Positions 8,039 through 16,836 are shown, numbered from the stretch's first letter. The stretch is DNA of 64,000 nucleotides from RHKX01 sp046330415 (GCA_046330415.1 JAXLSW010000008.1:1-64000); one strand, 5' to 3'. Made by a program: numbers and translations. Notes: generated by a model from the sequence alone, not told the origin.

Positions 8039-9682
8039 ATGCTGACCGCGATCCTCTTCATCCCGCTGGGGATGGCGCTGCTCGGCTGCCTGCTGCCGAA
8101 CCGGCTGACCGGTTGGTGGGCCTTCGGCGGTTCGCTGGTCTCGGTCGGCTTCGCGATCGCGCTCGTCGCCGGCTTCGACTCGGCCTCGGGCGAGCTGCAG
8201 AACTACGTCAGCGAGTCGTGGATCCCCGACCTCGGCGTCAGCTACCAGCTCGGCGTCGACGGCCTCAGCCTGTTCCTGATCCTGCTCACCTCGGTCCTGT
8301 GGTCGGCGGCGATCCTGTGGTCGGCGATGCAGGTGCCCGACCGCGCCCGCAACTACTTCCTGATGCTGGGGATCGCGCAGACCGGGACGCTCGGGGCCTT
8401 CATGGCCCAGGACCTGCTCCTGTTCGTCCTCTTCTTCGACCTGATGCTGATCCCGTTCTACTTCCTCGTCGGGGTCTGGGGGGACGGGCTCGACCGGGTC
8501 GCGGCGACGATCAAGATGATCATCTTCACGCTCGTCGGCTCGTTGCTGATGCTGGCGGCGGCGATCGCGACCGCGGTGCTGAGCGCCGACGCGGCGGGCG
8601 GGCTCACCTTCTCGCTGGAGACGCTGCGCTCGGTCCCGCTCGCCGACGGCTCCCAGTACTGGATCTTCTGCTTCTTCGCCCTCGCCTTCCTGGTGAAGAT
8701 GCCGGCGTTCCTCGTCCACGGCTGGATGCCCGACGCCTATCGCGCCTGCCCGCTGCCGGTGCTCGTGCTGCTCGGCGGCGTGCTCTCGAAGGTGGCCGCC
8801 TACGGGTTCCTGCGGGTGGCGCTGCCGCTCTTCCCCGACGCCGCGGTGCACTTCCAGACGCTCATCTTGATCATCGCCCTCGGCTCGATCCTCTACGGCT
8901 CGGTGATGGCGTTCACGCAGACGAACCTGCGGCTGATCGCCGGCTACTCGTCGATGGCGCAGATGGGGTTCATCACGCTCGGGATCTTCAGCCTCGTCTC
9001 CGACGGCGGCGACGGCGCCGTCATCCAGATGGTCAACCACGGGCTCGTGGTCGCCCCGGTGTTTTTCATCATCGCCCTGATCGCCGCCCGGACCGGGACC
9101 GAGGACATCCGCGAGATGGGTGGGATGGCGATGCGCGCTCCGATCCTCGCGATCCTCTTCGTGATCGTGACGATGGCGCTGCTGGCGATCCCCGGCTCGG
9201 CCAACTTCGTCGGCGAGTTCTACATCCTCGCCGGGGTGTTCCACTCGAAGGTGGCGATCGCCCTGATCGCCTCCACCGGCATCGCCTTCGCGGCCTTCTA
9301 CGCGCTGCGGATGTACCAGCGGACGATGCACAACCGGCTTCCCGACGGGATGGAGTCACGGGAGATCACGCTGCGCGAGGCGGTGGTCGTGGTGCCGCTG
9401 GTGCTCTGCATCATCGGGTTGGCGCTCTACCCGGGGCTGATCACGACGCGCGGGGAGGCCAGCGTGGACCGCAGCCTCGCGGCGCTGTGTGAGGCGGATG
9501 CGTGCCCGGACAGCACCGCGCCGGAGTCGGAGGACCCCGGGGAGTCGGAGGAGCCCGGCGAGTCGGAGGACCCCGCCTCGGAGGGGCTCGCCGAGCGCCG
9601 CTTCGGCCCGAGCTGGACCGCCTACGCGCCGATCCCCTCTTCGCCTTCTTCCCCTTCTTCCCCCTCTGAGGACTCGCAGTGA
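8039..9682 (+). CDS. nuoM: NADH-quinone oxidoreductase subunit M
   Basis: An antiporter-like subunit, 547 residues with about 14 helices. The helix-5 motif, normally ELMLIP, reads DLMLIPFYFLVG (Asp134). The helix-7 Lys is present in FLVKMPAFLVHGWMPDAYR. After the last helix, the protein has an unusual ~60-residue cytosolic or periplasmic tail: three 6-residue acidic repeats (ESEDPG, ESEEPG, ESEDPA) and a Ser-Pro-Ser run. Its final TGA overlaps the GTG of nuoN by 4 nt, so the two are co-translated. Confidence 0.95.
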   Translation: MLTAILFIPLGMALLGCLLPNRLTGWWAFGGSLVSVGFAIALVAGFDSASGELQNYVSESWIPDLGVSYQLGVDGLSLFLILLTSVLWSAAILWSAMQVPDRARNYFLMLGIAQTGTLGAFMAQDLLLFVLFFDLMLIPFYFLVGVWGDGLDRVAATIKMIIFTLVGSLLMLAAAIATAVLSADAAGGLTFSLETLRSVPLADGSQYWIFCFFALAFLVKMPAFLVHGWMPDAYRACPLPVLVLLGGVLSKVAAYGFLRVALPLFPDAAVHFQTLILIIALGSILYGSVMAFTQTNLRLIAGYSSMAQMGFITLGIFSLVSDGGDGAVIQMVNHGLVVAPVFFIIALIAARTGTEDIREMGGMAMRAPILAILFVIVTMALLAIPGSANFVGEFYILAGVFHSKVAIALIASTGIAFAAFYALRMYQRTMHNRLPDGMESREITLREAVVVVPLVLCIIGLALYPGLITTRGEASVDRSLAALCEADACPDSTAPESEDPGESEEPGESEDPASEGLAERRFGPSWTAYAPIPSSPSSPSSPSEDSQ

Positions 9683-11262
9683 TCGACACCCCGAACATGG
9701 ACTACGGCGGGCTCTCGCCGATCATCGCCCTGACGGCGGGGCTCGTGATCGTGCTGATGGCGGGGCTCGTCTCGCCGCGCGGCAACCGCTGGCTCTCGTC
9801 CTTCCTGACGCTGGCGGTCCTGGGGACGACCGCGGGTCTCTTGATCTGGCGGCTCGGGGAGCCCGAGATCGACCTCGTCTCCGGCGCCCTGCGGATCGAC
9901 GGGCTGGCGATCACGATCAGCCTGCTGACGCTGTTCGCGGCGGCGTTCGCGGTCGTCCTGCAGCTCCGGGACCCGGGGGCCGAGGAGGCCGGCCACGCGG
10001 AGACGCACGCGCTGATGCTCGGCTCGGTGCTCGGCATGGTGATGCTGGCGCAGGCCGAGAACCTGATCACCTTCTTCATCGCCCTCGAGCTGCTCTCGAT
10101 CCCGCTCTACGTGCTCTGCGGCTCCCACCGGACGCGGCCGAAGTCGCTGGAGGCCGGGCTCAAGTACCTGATCGTCGGCTCGATCGGCTCGGCGACCCTG
10201 CTCTACGGGCTGGCGCTGATCTACGGCGGTTCGGGCTCGACGTTCTTCGGGAGCATCGCCTCCTCACTCGGCACCGACCTCTTCGACGATCCGCTCGTGC
10301 TGATGGGGATCGCGATGGTGGCCGTCGGGCTCGCCTTCAAGGTCTCGATCGCCCCCTTCCACCAGTGGACTCCCGACGTCTACGAGGGGGCGCCGACGCC
10401 GGTGACCGCGTTCATGGCGGTGGCGACCAAGGCGGCGGCGTTCGCGGTGTTCGCCCGCTTCTTCATCGAGGCGCTCGGCCCCTCCTACGAGCAGTGGCAG
10501 CCGGCGCTCGCGGCGCTGGCGGCGATCACGATCATCGTCGGCAACGTCGGCGCGCTCGGGCAGCGCTCGCTGAAGCGGATGCTCGGCTACTCGGGCGTCG
10601 CGCAGGGCGGCTACATCCTCGTCGGGCTGCTCGTCGCCACCCAGGCCGGGGTCGACGCGATGGTCTTCTACCTCGCCGGCTACACGCTGATGAACCTGGC
10701 GGCCTTCGCGGTGATCGCGATCCGCGAGCGCGAGACGACCTTCGGCGACGACCTCGCCTCCGTCGAGGGGCTGGCGAAGGACCGGCCGCTGCTCGCCTGG
10801 CCGCTGACGATCGCGATGCTCGGGCTCGCCGGGATGCCGGGAACCGTCGGCTTCATGGGCAAGCTGTACCTCATCGAGGCGGCCGTCGGCGGCGACTACA
10901 CGTGGCTCGGCGTGATGATCGTGATCGGCTCGATGATCTCCCTCGGCTACTACCTGCGGGTGATCGCGGCGATGTGGATGAAGCCGGCGCCGCGCCTGCG
11001 CCCGGCGATCGCGGGCGGCGCTCCGGAGGCCGACGAGGAGGACCCCGGGGGCGCTCCCGACACCACGGCCGACGTCGCTCGCCGCGGCGAGGTCCGCCCG
11101 GGCCTGACCCCGGCGGGAACCCCCAGCGGCGGTCGCTGCTGGCTCGTGATCGGGGCGATGCTGATCGCCGCGGGCGCGTCGGTGTTCTTCGGCGTCTTCC
11201 CCTCGCCGCTGGTCGACTTCGCCCAGCACGCGGGCGAGGCGCTCGCCGTCGCCATCGGCTGA
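9679..11262 (+). CDS. nuoN: NADH-quinone oxidoreductase subunit N
   Basis: An antiporter-like subunit of 527 residues from GTG 9679. The helix-5 Glu is conserved in FFIALELLSIPLYVL, and the helix-7 block AFKVSIAPFHQWTPDVYEGAP is intact. Also present are KRMLGYSGVAQGGYILVG and GMPGTVGFMGKLYL. A ~45-residue polar insertion (Asp/Glu/Ala/Arg-rich) separates the last two helices. It is the last gene of the nuo block and probably shares its transcript; a SRPBCC gene with its own start region follows. Confidence 0.95.
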   Translation: MIDTPNMDYGGLSPIIALTAGLVIVLMAGLVSPRGNRWLSSFLTLAVLGTTAGLLIWRLGEPEIDLVSGALRIDGLAITISLLTLFAAAFAVVLQLRDPGAEEAGHAETHALMLGSVLGMVMLAQAENLITFFIALELLSIPLYVLCGSHRTRPKSLEAGLKYLIVGSIGSATLLYGLALIYGGSGSTFFGSIASSLGTDLFDDPLVLMGIAMVAVGLAFKVSIAPFHQWTPDVYEGAPTPVTAFMAVATKAAAFAVFARFFIEALGPSYEQWQPALAALAAITIIVGNVGALGQRSLKRMLGYSGVAQGGYILVGLLVATQAGVDAMVFYLAGYTLMNLAAFAVIAIRERETTFGDDLASVEGLAKDRPLLAWPLTIAMLGLAGMPGTVGFMGKLYLIEAAVGGDYTWLGVMIVIGSMISLGYYLRVIAAMWMKPAPRLRPAIAGGAPEADEEDPGGAPDTTADVARRGEVRPGLTPAGTPSGGRCWLVIGAMLIAAGASVFFGVFPSPLVDFAQHAGEALAVAIG

Positions 11263-11311
11263 CGCGAGCCGCGCGGGCGCGCGATGCGGAGCGGTGATTG
11301 AATCCCCGCCC

Positions 11312-11737
11312 ATGCAGCGAGTGATCATCGACCACGATTTCGACGTGCCGGTCGAGGCGGCCTTCGCCTACCTCTCCGAGCACGAGAACCTCGAGCCGCT
11401 CCTCGGAGCCAAGGTGAAGCGGCTCAGCGACGGCGACGACGGCACCCGCAACGGTCCCGGCTCGGCCCGCGAGATGAAGATCGGCCCGCTGCCCTCGTTC
11501 GTCGAGACGATCACCGAGGTCGTTCCCGACGAGCTCATCCGCTACCGGATCACGAAGGGATCACCGCTGCGCGATCACCAGGGCGAGCTGCGCTTCACCC
11601 CGAACGCGGACGGCACCGCCCATCTGCACTGGGAGATCTCCTTCGGCGCAGTCGCCCCGGGCGTCGCGTTCATCGTGGCCAAGGGCCTCGAGCGCAGCAT
11701 CCCCGCCGGCCTGGCGAAGGCGAACATCCCGACCTGA
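11312..11737 (+). CDS. SRPBCC (START/polyketide-cyclase fold) protein
   Basis: A 141-residue protein of the Bet v1-like fold. It starts MQRVIIDHDFDVPVEAAFAY, the typical first strand and helix, has a central PSFVETITEVVPDELIRYRI strand pair, and a long C-terminal helix VAFIVAKGLERSIPAGLAKA. Such proteins bind small hydrophobic ligands; the ligand cannot be told from sequence. A GTG at 11294 is in frame, but ATG 11312 matches family starts and lies 8 nt after a TTGAAT box. It converges on the protease gene at 11747. Confidence 0.8.
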   Translation: MQRVIIDHDFDVPVEAAFAYLSEHENLEPLLGAKVKRLSDGDDGTRNGPGSAREMKIGPLPSFVETITEVVPDELIRYRITKGSPLRDHQGELRFTPNADGTAHLHWEISFGAVAPGVAFIVAKGLERSIPAGLAKANIPT

Positions 11738-11740
11738 GCG

Positions 11741-11760
11741 GCGGAGCTACTGCGCTCCGC
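11741..11760. terminator. Short hairpin between convergent genes
   Basis: GCGGAGC (11741-11747) pairs with GCTCCGC (11754-11760) around a 6-nt loop. It lies between the SRPBCC gene and the protease gene and overlaps the protease stop codon. There is no T-tract, so it is a possible bidirectional terminator at best. Confidence 0.35.
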
Positions 11761-12763
11761 GCTCGGGGCCGATCAGGTTCGGGACCTTGCCCTTGCGCTT
11801 GACGGGCTCGATCGAGGGCCAGAAGCTCGTCTTCGCCTTGTACATGCGCTTGGTCGCGGAGCCGTAGTAGGGGCCGAAGAAGAGGTTGCTGCTGATCCGC
11901 GAGTAGCCGTGGCTGGTGTTGGAGACGACGTACTTGTGCTTCGACACCCAGCCGCCGCCGCTCGACCCCTCCTTCTGGTTGCAGTGCATCCCGCGACCCC
12001 GCGGCCCTCCTGAGCGGTAGGGGTCGGGCAGGTAGCCGGACTCACAGCGGACGAGCCTGTAGCCGTCGTACTCCTTGTTCCCCTTGGCCGGGTATCCGTA
12101 GGCCTGCAGGCGCTGCTTGCGGGGCTGGTTGAACCCGATCCCGCGGGAGCCGACCGCGTCCTGCAGGGTCGTGTCGGCGGGGGCGACCTGCATCATCGAG
12201 TAGTCGAAGTCGAGGCTCCCCTTGCCCCAGCGCTTGTCCACGATCAGGTGGGTGATCGGCCAGACGCCATAAGGCAGGCTGCTCTTGGAGTAACCGGGGG
12301 CGAAGGCGAGGTTGGTGGCGACCGTGCCGCTGTCGACGTCGTAGGCGCAGTGGCCGGCGGTGGTGATCAGACCGCCGGTGCCGCTGGAGACGACCGTCGC
12401 CGAGCAGACGTAGTCGCCGAGGCCGGGGAACGTCCCCGCGAGCTTGCCGTGGACGCGGTTGGGGTAGGCGTCCGGGTTGGTGAGGATCGTGGCCTTCAGG
12501 GGCTGGGGCGGGTCGAAGAGGCGCTGGGGTGCGGCAGCCGGGCTGGTCGGGGCGGTCCCGGCGTTGAGACCGAGCGGCGTGGCCGCGGCGATCCGCTCCG
12601 GGGTCCAGTACGAGCGCGCCTCAGCGCGGTCCAGGGTCCCGCGGGCCGGAGCGGCGGGGCCGAGGAACCCGTCCTCGGCGGTCATGCCCGCCGGGGCCGC
12701 GAGCGCGGGAGCGGCCGTGGCGAGCGCGGCCAGCACCGTTGCGATCAGGACGGCCCGGCGCAC
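11747..12763 (-). CDS. Secreted trypsin-like serine protease (paralog 1)
   Basis: A 338-residue exported protease of the S1/V8-like type. Signal peptide residues 1-23 (MRRAVLIATVLAALATAAPA). The catalytic triad is visible: His138 in TTAGHC, Asp187 in DFDYSMMQV and Ser268 in EGSSGGGW. Paired Cys residues near 120/139 and 240/261 suggest disulfides. It shares YWTPERIA, YPNRVHGK, GIGFNQPR and YGYPA with the two other copies in this window. It starts at GTG 12763, 3 nt after the stop of paralog 2, so they form an operon. Substrate unknown. Confidence 0.85.
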   Translation of the reverse strand: MRRAVLIATVLAALATAAPALAAPAGMTAEDGFLGPAAPARGTLDRAEARSYWTPERIAAATPLGLNAGTAPTSPAAAPQRLFDPPQPLKATILTNPDAYPNRVHGKLAGTFPGLGDYVCSATVVSSGTGGLITTAGHCAYDVDSGTVATNLAFAPGYSKSSLPYGVWPITHLIVDKRWGKGSLDFDYSMMQVAPADTTLQDAVGSRGIGFNQPRKQRLQAYGYPAKGNKEYDGYRLVRCESGYLPDPYRSGGPRGRGMHCNQKEGSSGGGWVSKHKYVVSNTSHGYSRISSNLFFGPYYGSATKRMYKAKTSFWPSIEPVKRKGKVPNLIGPERGAQ

Positions 12764-12766
12764 GCC

Positions 12767-14020
12767 CTACTCGCACCCGTGGTGCTTGTCGCCGCGCTTG
12801 CGCCCGCACTTGTCCCGACCGTCCCCGCCCTCGATCTCGTCCTTGCCGCCTCCACCCTTGATCTTGTCGCTGCCGGGACCGCCGCAGATCACGTCGCGCC
12901 CGCCGCGACCGTTGATCCTGTCGCGGCCGCCGACCGTGGCGATGACGTCGCGCCCGTTGGTGCCGCGGATCCTGTCCTTGGCGCCGCTGCCGATGATGGA
13001 GGCGACCTCGCCGCCGCAGCGGATCGGCCCAATCGAGGGCCAGAAGGCGTTGTTGGCCTTGTACATCTGCTTCACCTTAGAGCCGAAGTAGGGCCCGAAG
13101 AGCAGGTTGTCGTTGTAGGAGGGGTAGCCGTGGCTGGTGTTGGAGACGATGAAGCTGTGCTGGGAGACCCAGCCGCCGCCGCTGGCGCCGCCCTGGGAGT
13201 CGCAGGTCATGCCGATCCCGCGCGGACCGCCGTATCCGCGCAGCTCCCTGCGGTAGCCGGAGTCGCAGCGGATCAGCAGGTTGCCGTCGTAGTTGGGCCG
13301 CCCCTCGGCCGGGTAGCCATATGACTGGTAGTGCTGGCGCCGCGGCTGGTTGAAGCCGATCCCTCGCGAGCCGAGGTTCTGGATCGCGCCGTAGATCGGC
13401 TGCACGCGGACCATCGCGAAATCGTCGTCGTAGGCGTTCCGCTTCTTCACCCAGCGCTTGTTGAGGATGATGTTGGTGACGGGCCAGATCGAGTAGGGGC
13501 CGCCGTAGGCCGAGAAGCCCGGGATGAAGATCATGTTCGCCGCGACCGACCTCGAGGCCGGGTCGTAGGCGCAGTGGCCGGCGGTGCTGACGAGGCTGCC
13601 GGAGGCGCTGGTCACGATCGTCCCCGAGCAGCTGTAGATGCCGTCGGGAAGCTGGAAGAAGATCTTCCCGTGGACCCGGTTGGGGTAGCCGACCGGGTTG
13701 ACAGGCTCGCTCTTGAAGGGCTCCGGTGCCGGTGCGGCGAGCGGCGATGGAGCGTCGTTGCCCAGTTCGACCTCGCCGTCGCCGTCGAGCGGCTTGGCAC
13801 GGGCGATGCGCTCGGGCGTCCAGAAGTCGGGGGCACGGCGGCTTGCGCCGGTTGGCACCGAGATGCCGGCGAAATCGCCGGATACCTCGAGGCCGTCGGG
13901 CACCTCAGCGGCGCTCGCGCTCGTCGTCGCGATCAGAGCGAGCGCGCTCGCCATCGTGATCATCATGGTGAGCGCGCTGCGCCACGCGCTCGCTGCTGCT
14001 CTGGCCGCTTCCACGGTCAT
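12767..14020 (-). CDS. Secreted trypsin-like protease with RTX-like tail (paralog 2)
   Basis: A 417-residue protein from ATG 14020, preceded by GGGAGG 6 nt upstream, which settles the start within a longer frame. Signal peptide to about residue 38. Triad: His149 (STAGHC), Asp near 200 (YDDDFAMV) and Ser280 (GGASGGGW). After the protease domain (to ~residue 330) come Gly/Asp-rich repeats of the GGxGxD type (GRGGRDVICGGPGSDKIKGG) as in RTX calcium-binding repeats, then a basic Cys-containing end. The tail may bind calcium or the cell surface. It is followed directly by paralog 1. Confidence 0.85.
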   Translation of the reverse strand: MTVEAARAAASAWRSALTMMITMASALALIATTSASAAEVPDGLEVSGDFAGISVPTGASRRAPDFWTPERIARAKPLDGDGEVELGNDAPSPLAAPAPEPFKSEPVNPVGYPNRVHGKIFFQLPDGIYSCSGTIVTSASGSLVSTAGHCAYDPASRSVAANMIFIPGFSAYGGPYSIWPVTNIILNKRWVKKRNAYDDDFAMVRVQPIYGAIQNLGSRGIGFNQPRRQHYQSYGYPAEGRPNYDGNLLIRCDSGYRRELRGYGGPRGIGMTCDSQGGASGGGWVSQHSFIVSNTSHGYPSYNDNLLFGPYFGSKVKQMYKANNAFWPSIGPIRCGGEVASIIGSGAKDRIRGTNGRDVIATVGGRDRINGRGGRDVICGGPGSDKIKGGGGKDEIEGGDGRDKCGRKRGDKHHGCE

Positions 14021-14104
14021 GGGAACCTCCCTGCGTATTGATGTGGCCGTCCCGCAACGGCCCGTGTGCCTGAAGGCTAGCGGCGGTGGTTGAATCCGGC
14101 GCCG

Positions 14105-14455
14105 ATGCTCCATCACGTCTCCCTCGAGATCGACCCCGCCGACGGCGACCGCTTCGGCGAGCTCCTGGGGCTGATCGGCTTCGAGCCGCTCGTCGCCCCG
14201 GAGGTGCTCGGCGACGCGGTGCGCTGGTTCGAGCGCGAGGGCACCCAGGTCCATCTGATCCTCACCGAGGCGGCGACCGTCCCCCTGCTCGGCCATGCCG
14301 CGTTCGTCGCACCCGACTTCGAGGCGACCCTGGCCGCGCTGGCCGACGCCGGCTTCGAGGTCCACGAGGCACGCGAGCTGTGGGGGGAGCGGCGGGCGTT
14401 CGTGCTCGCGCCGAGCGGCCACCGGATGGAGCTGATGGCGGCGCCGCCGAGCTGA
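14105..14455 (+). CDS. VOC-family (glyoxalase/dioxygenase fold) protein
   Basis: A 116-residue single VOC module pair: MLHHVSLEIDPADGDRFGEL opens the first beta-alpha-beta unit, and HAAFVAPDFEATLAALADAG followed by HRMELMAAP forms the second. His4 and Glu113 are plausible metal ligands. Members include glyoxalases, ring-cleaving dioxygenases and drug-binding proteins; no specific activity can be assigned. The start ATG 14105 is preferred over TTG 14090; TTGAAT lies 9 nt before it. It is divergent from the protease operon. Confidence 0.75.
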   Translation: MLHHVSLEIDPADGDRFGELLGLIGFEPLVAPEVLGDAVRWFEREGTQVHLILTEAATVPLLGHAAFVAPDFEATLAALADAGFEVHEARELWGERRAFVLAPSGHRMELMAAPPS

Positions 14456-14467
14456 GGGGTTGAAGGG

Positions 14468-14809
14468 TCAGGTCCGGATCAGCAAGCGCACCCGGGCTGC
14501 GACTTCCTCCAGCGTCGCCGGGCGAACTCTCCCCCAGCGCTCGGTCAACCGTGAGCGATCCACGGAGCGGACCATGTCGGGGAGGGCCCAGCTGCGCTCC
14601 CTGAGCCCAGCCTCACCCGCCGGGATCTCAGGTCTGATGGGGTTCTGCTGAGGGGTGGTCGTGAGCGGAACGACGATGGCCAGGCCGCTCGGTCCGGTGC
14701 CGAGCTGATCCACGCTGACGACGAGCACCGGCCGGCGACCCGCCTGCTCGCGGCCGCGCGTCGGCTCGAGGTCGCAGAACCAGACCTCCCCCTGCGCGGC
14801 GTCGCTCAC
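14468..14809 (-). CDS. MazF/PemK-family toxin
   Basis: A 113-residue CcdB/PemK-fold endoribonuclease toxin. The family marks are GEVWFCDLEPTRGREQAGRR at the start, PVLVVS, IVVPLTT and the C-terminal RLTERWGRVRPATLEEV. The first-strand Arg residues (RGREQAGRRP) include the catalytic Arg position and the Thr/Ser of strand 3 is present. Its start overlaps the antitoxin stop by 4 nt, the usual antitoxin-first order. MazF toxins cut mRNA at short sequences; the target is unknown here. Confidence 0.85.
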   Translation of the reverse strand: MSDAAQGEVWFCDLEPTRGREQAGRRPVLVVSVDQLGTGPSGLAIVVPLTTTPQQNPIRPEIPAGEAGLRERSWALPDMVRSVDRSRLTERWGRVRPATLEEVAARVRLLIRT

Positions 14810-15054
14810 AGGTCGGTGAGCCCGTCGAGCAGGGTCGTCTCCCAGGCGCCGCGCTCATGTTGCTCGGCCTCCCACGCTGCCGGGTCCTGTCGCTGGAGGG
14901 CGTAGGCGTCGTTCATCCGCTCGAGCAGCTCGTCCTGCTCACGGCGAGCGACGAGCTCGTCGACGAGCTCCGCGGTGCTGATGCCTCGCTCGCGAGAGAG
15001 CCGTGTGAGCGCGTCCCGCGTGTGCGCGTTGACCCTCACTGTCGTCGTAGCCAT
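14806..15054 (-). CDS. Ribbon-helix-helix antitoxin for the MazF-type toxin
   Basis: An 82-residue protein starting TTTVRVNAHTRDALTRLSRE, a ribbon-helix-helix DNA-binding domain, followed by an acidic C-terminal half (DELLERMNDAYALQRQDPAAW) that would wrap the toxin. The gene starts at ATG 15054, 8 nt after a TACACT box and beside a 7-bp inverted repeat, consistent with autoregulation by a leaderless promoter. The next gene is the toxin (4-nt overlap). Confidence 0.8.
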   Translation of the reverse strand: MATTTVRVNAHTRDALTRLSRERGISTAELVDELVARREQDELLERMNDAYALQRQDPAAWEAEQHERGAWETTLLDGLTDL

Positions 15055-15064
15055 AGACGAAAGT

Positions 15065-15084
15065 GTAGACGAATATGTCTACAT
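15065..15084. promoter_or_regulatory. Operator-like palindrome of the MazF-type operon
   Basis: TGTAGAC (15065-15071) and GTCTACA (15078-15084) form a perfect 7-bp inverted repeat with a 6-bp spacer. It overlaps the minus-strand -10 box TACACT (15063-15068) that lies 8 nt before the antitoxin ATG. A ribbon-helix-helix dimer site is the natural reading. Confidence 0.6.
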
Positions 15085-15177
15085 GAGAAGGTAGGCCGCC
15101 GTCCGACTGCGACCCCGCATTTTGCGGCTCGTCGGCCGGGCGGGCCCGCCGACTCAGACCGTAGAGTCGTCGGCCCC

Positions 15178-16791
15178 TTGCGCTACCCCGTCGAAAGCTT
15201 CACCGAGGACGAGCGAGCGGCCCTCGAGCCGCATTTCTCGAACCTCGACCGCCCCGTCTTCGCGCTCACGAACCTGCCGGAGACGGTCAAGGGCGCGCTG
15301 TTCGCGCGTTACTCCCGCTACCGCGGGACGCTGCGGCGCCTGTATCTGGACGAGTTCGCCGCCGACGCCTCCACGGCCGCGCGTCCCTTCGACGGCGAGG
15401 AGGGCAAGCGCGCGGCCGAGCTCTACGAGCGCATCTTCATCGGCTACGGCGACGATTCCGTCGCCCAGCTCGGCGGCGCCCACCTCGCCTGCGAGTGGGT
15501 CTCCAACGTGCTCACCAAGGTCCTGCAGCGCGGCCGGCTCGCCGCCTACCTCGAGCAGTCGACCCGCTACATCGCCTACGACCAGCCGATGTACGAGGAC
15601 GCGGCGCAGGGCGATCCCGGCTCCTGGCGCTACTGGCGCTCGGATGAGCTCGGCCCCGAGTTCGGCGCCGCGATGGACGAGATCTTCTCCATCTACTCGG
15701 CCTCCCTACGCGACGTCACCGCCTGGGCGGAGGAGCGCTGGCCGCGGGGCGAGGAACCGCAGGGAGCCTGGGAGCGCTCGATCCGCGCCAAGGCGCTCGA
15801 CCTCCTGCGCGGCCTGCTTCCCGCCGCGACCCTCTCCCACGTCGGCATCTACGCCTCCGGGCAGGCCTACGAGCAGCTCCTGCTCCGGCTCGCCTCCTCG
15901 CCACTTCCCGAGGCGCGCGAGGTCGGGCGGATGGCGCACGAGGAGCTCGGCGCCGTGATCCCCAGCTTCATCTCCCGCGTCGGCCGCCCCGAGCGCGGCG
16001 GCGAGTGGATCTCCTACCTGCAGGAGCGCCGCGAGGCGACCGAGCGCTGGGTCGCGCGGCTCGGGCTCGACCGCCGCGGCGGCGAGGACGCGCCGACGGT
16101 CGAGCTGGTCCACGTCGACGGGACCGAGGAATCGCTGCTGGCGGCGTCGCTGTATGAGGCGACGGGGTTGGCGGAGGCCGAGATCGTCGGCCGCCTCGGG
16201 GCGCTCGACCCGATCGAGCGCGAGCACCTGCTCGGCGACCTGGCCGGTACGCGCGGCAACCGCCGCCACCGCCCCGGGCGCGGGTGGGAGACGGTCCGCT
16301 ACCGCTTCGAGATCGTCTCCGACTACGGCGGCTTCCGCGACATGCAGCGCCACCGGATGCTCACGTGCCAGTGGCAGTCGCTCACCCCCGATCTCGGCGC
16401 CGGGGTTCCCGAGGAGGTCGTGCAGGCGGGGGCCGGCGACGCCTACGAGCGGGCGCTGGAGATCTCCCGCCGGGAGTTCGAGCGGCTGGAGGAGGCGGGG
16501 ATGCCGGAGGCCGCTCCCTACGCGCTCTGCCTCGGCTACCGGATCCGCTACGTGCTCGACATGAACGCGCGCGAGGCGATGCACGTCTGCGAGCTGCGCT
16601 CCGGGCGCGAGGGACACCCCACCTATCGCGCGGTCGCCCAGGCGATGCACGAGCAGATCAGCGCCGTGCACCCGGCGATCGGCGCGGCGATGCGCCACGT
16701 CGACTCGAGCTCGGAGCCCCGCCTGGAGCGGATCATGAGCGAGATCCGCACCCACCGTAAGCAGCAGGCAGCGGCCGGGCGCGCCTCCTGA
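15178..16791 (+). CDS. thyX: Long two-domain FAD-dependent thymidylate synthase-like protein
   Basis: A 537-residue protein, about twice a normal ThyX (~230-250). The N-terminal half has the ThyX-like QRGRLAAYLEQSTRYIAYD (~117-135), which matches the signature region except that RHR reads RGR. The C-terminal half has FRDMQRHRMLTCQWQSLTP, with RHR at 391-393, and a final NAREAMHVCELRS...HPTYR region. The two halves look like a fused, diverged ThyX pair with one signature element each. ThyX makes dTMP from dUMP using FAD and methylene-THF. The start TTG 15178 follows a TAGAGT box; an upstream extension of the frame is not protein-like. Confidence 0.85.
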   Translation: MRYPVESFTEDERAALEPHFSNLDRPVFALTNLPETVKGALFARYSRYRGTLRRLYLDEFAADASTAARPFDGEEGKRAAELYERIFIGYGDDSVAQLGGAHLACEWVSNVLTKVLQRGRLAAYLEQSTRYIAYDQPMYEDAAQGDPGSWRYWRSDELGPEFGAAMDEIFSIYSASLRDVTAWAEERWPRGEEPQGAWERSIRAKALDLLRGLLPAATLSHVGIYASGQAYEQLLLRLASSPLPEAREVGRMAHEELGAVIPSFISRVGRPERGGEWISYLQERREATERWVARLGLDRRGGEDAPTVELVHVDGTEESLLAASLYEATGLAEAEIVGRLGALDPIEREHLLGDLAGTRGNRRHRPGRGWETVRYRFEIVSDYGGFRDMQRHRMLTCQWQSLTPDLGAGVPEEVVQAGAGDAYERALEISRREFERLEEAGMPEAAPYALCLGYRIRYVLDMNAREAMHVCELRSGREGHPTYRAVAQAMHEQISAVHPAIGAAMRHVDSSSEPRLERIMSEIRTHRKQQAAAGRAS

Positions 16792-16836
16792 AGGTCACGG
16801 GGCGATGGGCGCGGGCATGGCGCCGCGCCGCCGGGC

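Noticed and set aside
5941..9331. Long minus-strand frames (up to ~500 codons) opposite nuoL and nuoM
   Set aside because: They are Arg/Asp/His-rich mirror frames of high-GC membrane genes with no domain content.
14085..14105. tRNA T-loop-like GGTTGAATCC
   Set aside because: No acceptor or anticodon arms can be folded around it; it is part of a promoter-like box.
14857..15177. N-terminal extension of the ThyX frame
   Set aside because: It overlaps the antitoxin gene and its operator and does not look like ThyX; TTG 15178 fits better.
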